16,778 nt of DNA from JBBTWG01 sp038062935. Lineage in GTDB: Bacteria; Patescibacteriota; Gracilibacteria; UBA1369; UBA12463. The position numbers were made by a program, and so were the translations under genes. The stretch is taken from contig JBBTWG010000003.1 in NCBI GenBank assembly GCA_038062935.1, forward strand, positions 1 through 16,778, read 5' to 3'. Positions 15,656-16,778 of this stretch are shown piece after piece. The number at the start of each line of letters is the position of its first letter. The stretch's first letter is position 1. Under the pieces are notes generated by a model. It was given only the letters and a program-made list of their open reading frames with translations, did not search any database and was not told the DNA's origin.

Positions 15656-16219
15656 ATGTCCAAACTCGCACACAAAAATAACCTCAGACAACACTACCTC
15701 GAAGAAGTTCGACCAAAACTTCAAAAAGAGCTAGGCATCAAAAACATCATGGCTGTCCCGGAACTCAAGAAAATCTTGATTCACGTCGGAATCGGAAACA
15801 TCATGACAAAAGGCAACAAAGACTACGAATCTGTTCTCAAAAACATCGAACTCATCGCAGGACAGAAACCAGTCGTCACAAAAGCCAAGAAAGCGATCTC
15901 AAACTTCAAAACAAGAGAAGGTATGCCAGTAGGTATTGTGGCAACCCTCCGCGGCGAAAGAATGTATGATTTCTTCAACAAATTCATCAACATCGTTCTC
16001 CCTCGCGTTCGCGATTTCCGTGGACTTGGGAAGAAAGGATTCGATCAAAAAGGAAATTTTAGCATCGGACTTACAGAACAAACAGTATTCCCAGAAATTA
16101 ACGTCGACGACATCGTGAAGCTTCACGGTCTCCAAATCACTTTCTGCTCATCCTCAAAAAATAAAGAACAAGGAATGGCGCTCCTAAAAGAATTCAAATT
16201 TCCATTCAAAAAAGACTAA
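15656..16219 (+). CDS. rplE: 50S ribosomal protein L5
   Basis: uL5, 187 residues (E. coli 179), binds 5S rRNA and the P-site tRNA elbow. Family signatures are LRQHYLEEVRPKLQKELGI, VPELKKILIHVGIGN, LIAGQKPVVTKAKKAISNFKTREGMPVG, VTLRGERMYDFFNKF-like segment, LPRVRDFRGL, FDQKGNFSIGLTEQTVFPEI and the C-terminal LLKEFKFPF. The spacer before it contains ACCTAG and TTCCTAC, degenerate heptads, just ahead of ATG. A 71-bp spacer with a small hairpin and a heptad array follows. Confidence 0.98.
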   Translation: MSKLAHKNNLRQHYLEEVRPKLQKELGIKNIMAVPELKKILIHVGIGNIMTKGNKDYESVLKNIELIAGQKPVVTKAKKAISNFKTREGMPVGIVATLRGERMYDFFNKFINIVLPRVRDFRGLGKKGFDQKGNFSIGLTEQTVFPEINVDDIVKLHGLQITFCSSSKNKEQGMALLKEFKFPFKKD

Positions 16220-16227
16220 CACTCTGA

Positions 16228-16242
16228 AAAGCCGAAGGCTTT
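16228..16242 (+). other. Short hairpin between rplE and rpsN
   Basis: AAAGCC (16228-16233) and GGCTTT (16237-16242) form a 6-bp stem with loop GAA, nine bases after the rplE stop. No T-tract follows, so it is not a canonical terminator. It could protect an mRNA processing end or be incidental. Confidence 0.3.
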
Positions 16243-16259
16243 GAAGAGAATGCAGCCCA

Positions 16260-16287
16260 ATCCTACATCCTAAATCCTACCTCCTAG
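16260..16287 (+). repeat. Heptad array (4 units) upstream of rpsN
   Basis: ATCCTAC, ATCCTAA, ATCCTAC and CTCCTAG end three bases before the rpsN ATG. The first three units match the rpsJ array exactly, and the last differs from it by two bases. The array-to-start spacing of three is also the same. Confidence 0.85.
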
Positions 16288-16290
16288 CAA

Positions 16291-16515
16291 ATGGCCAAAA
16301 AATCTCTCAGAATCAAAACAGCACGTCTCCAGGCAAATCTTCAGAAGTCACTCGCAAAAGGAGAAAAACCAAAGTTCTCCACAAAAGTGTACAACCGTTG
16401 CAGACTCTGTGGAAGAAACCGTGGATATATGAGAAGATTCGACATGTGCCGTATTTGCTTCCGTGAAAACGCCATCGCAGGATTCATCCCAGGCGTCAAA
16501 AAATGTTCTTGGTAA
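16291..16515 (+). CDS. rpsN: 30S ribosomal protein S14, zinc-binding type
   Basis: uS14, 74 residues (zinc type usually ~61), is a 30S head protein. The zinc ribbon is Cys37-x2-Cys40 and Cys53-x2-Cys56 (NRCRLCGRNRGYMRRFDMCRIC), followed by FRENAIAGFIPGVKKCSW. The extra length is a ~13-residue basic N-terminal segment (SLRIKTARLQANLQKSLAKG), which resembles part of the longer Zn-free form. The final KKCSW has an additional Cys72 where KASW is usual. The position between rplE and rpsH is canonical. Confidence 0.97.
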   Translation: MAKKSLRIKTARLQANLQKSLAKGEKPKFSTKVYNRCRLCGRNRGYMRRFDMCRICFRENAIAGFIPGVKKCSW

Positions 16516-16522
16516 AACTGAT

Positions 16523-16544
16523 CTCCTAACTCCTAATCTCCTAG
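16523..16544 (+). repeat. Heptad array upstream of rpsH
   Basis: CTCCTAA, CTCCTAA, one T, and CTCCTAG end eight bases before the rpsH ATG. This is the CTCCTAA variant of the family also seen before rpsC. Confidence 0.8.
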
Positions 16545-16552
16545 CTCTCTAC

Positions 16553-16778
16553 ATGGATCCAATTGCAAACCTTCTGACAAAAATTCGAAACGCACAGAAA
16601 GCAAGCCACGAAAGTGTGACTGTACCTCATTCCAAAATCAAAGAGGCGATCGCAAAAATTCTCCAGAAAGAGGGATTCGTCGGAGAAGTAAAAGTGATGA
16701 CCAAGGACCAATTCCCTGAAATAAAAATCATGCTCAAGGAAGGACAGGAACTCGAACTCACCAAAGTCAGCAAATCAG
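16553..16778 (+). CDS. rpsH: 30S ribosomal protein S8, N-terminal part (cut by window end)
   Basis: uS8 is a primary 16S rRNA-binding protein, and in E. coli the translational repressor of the spc operon. The 75 visible codons read MDPIANLLTKIRNAQKA...VTVPHSKIKEAIAKILQKEGFVGEVKV, the typical N-terminus, continuing in frame to the end of the window. The ATG at 16553 follows a heptad array and no Shine-Dalgarno motif. The C-terminal half, including the RNA-binding S-T-S-x-G motif, lies outside the window. Confidence 0.97.
   Translation, partial: MDPIANLLTKIRNAQKASHESVTVPHSKIKEAIAKILQKEGFVGEVKVMTKDQFPEIKIMLKEGQELELTKVSKS

Noticed and set aside
12409..16544. Heptad arrays as CRISPR or telomere-like repeats
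   Set aside because: There are no spacers between units, arrays are only 3-5 units long, and they lie inside an operon ahead of start codons.
1..16778. Use of genetic code 25 (TGA as glycine)
   Set aside because: All genes, including a protein with hundreds of glycines, are full length without a single in-frame TGA.

Overview
The window is a ribosomal-protein locus from a bacterium with compact, co-oriented genes. All 18 recognisable genes are on the + strand. The order is the end of tuf (EF-Tu), rpsJ, one giant surface-protein gene, then rplC-rplD-rplW-rplB-rpsS-rplV-rpsC-rplP-rpmC-rpsQ (rest of the S10 operon) and rplN-rplX-rplE-rpsN-rpsH (start of the spc operon, cut by the window end). 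No Shine-Dalgarno motif is visible before the starts, spacers are short, S14 is the zinc-binding short type, and the surface protein combines Fn3-like, SLH-like and calcium-binding repeats. Together these suggest a Candidate Phyla Radiation (Patescibacteria) genome, possibly near Peregrinibacteria/Gracilibacteria. That placement is an inference of low certainty. Full-length genes without in-frame TGA show that TGA is not read as glycine here.

Positions 1-881 hold the C-terminal 128 codons of tuf and complete rpsJ, followed by a clear intrinsic terminator (906-931). Positions 1006-9649 hold a single open reading frame, broken only by two 100-N scaffold gaps. It encodes a predicted ~2,850-residue envelope protein: an N-terminal membrane segment, two tandem seven-bladed beta-propeller-like blocks with repeated Cys-Trp-Cys staples, two Fn3-type domains, seven ~100-residue Fn3-like repeats, another Fn3 domain, a near-perfectly duplicated 138-residue module, a charged linker, SLH-like repeats, thrombospondin-3-type Ca2+ repeats, two Ig-like domains and a C-terminal membrane anchor with a basic tail. 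It has its own candidate promoter and lies between rpsJ and rplC, which are normally adjacent. A second promoter (9788-9816) and a structured ~130-nt leader restart transcription of the ribosomal genes at rplC.

Positions 9955-16778 hold the remaining r-protein genes in textbook order. Their products assemble into the 50S exit tunnel and peptidyl-transferase surroundings (L3, L4, L23, L2, L22, L29, L24, L16, L14, L5) and the 30S head, body and mRNA entry (S10, S19, S3, S17, S14, S8). The spacers are unusual. Seven of them carry a heptameric tandem repeat, consensus (A/C)TCCTA(A/C/G), ending 0-8 nt before the start codon. The tuf-rpsJ spacer and the rplC leader share another element, GTCACAAGTCA.

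The most interesting points are the giant surface gene splitting the S10 operon, the heptad arrays before ribosomal start codons, and the repeat logic that predicts what is missing in the two assembly gaps.
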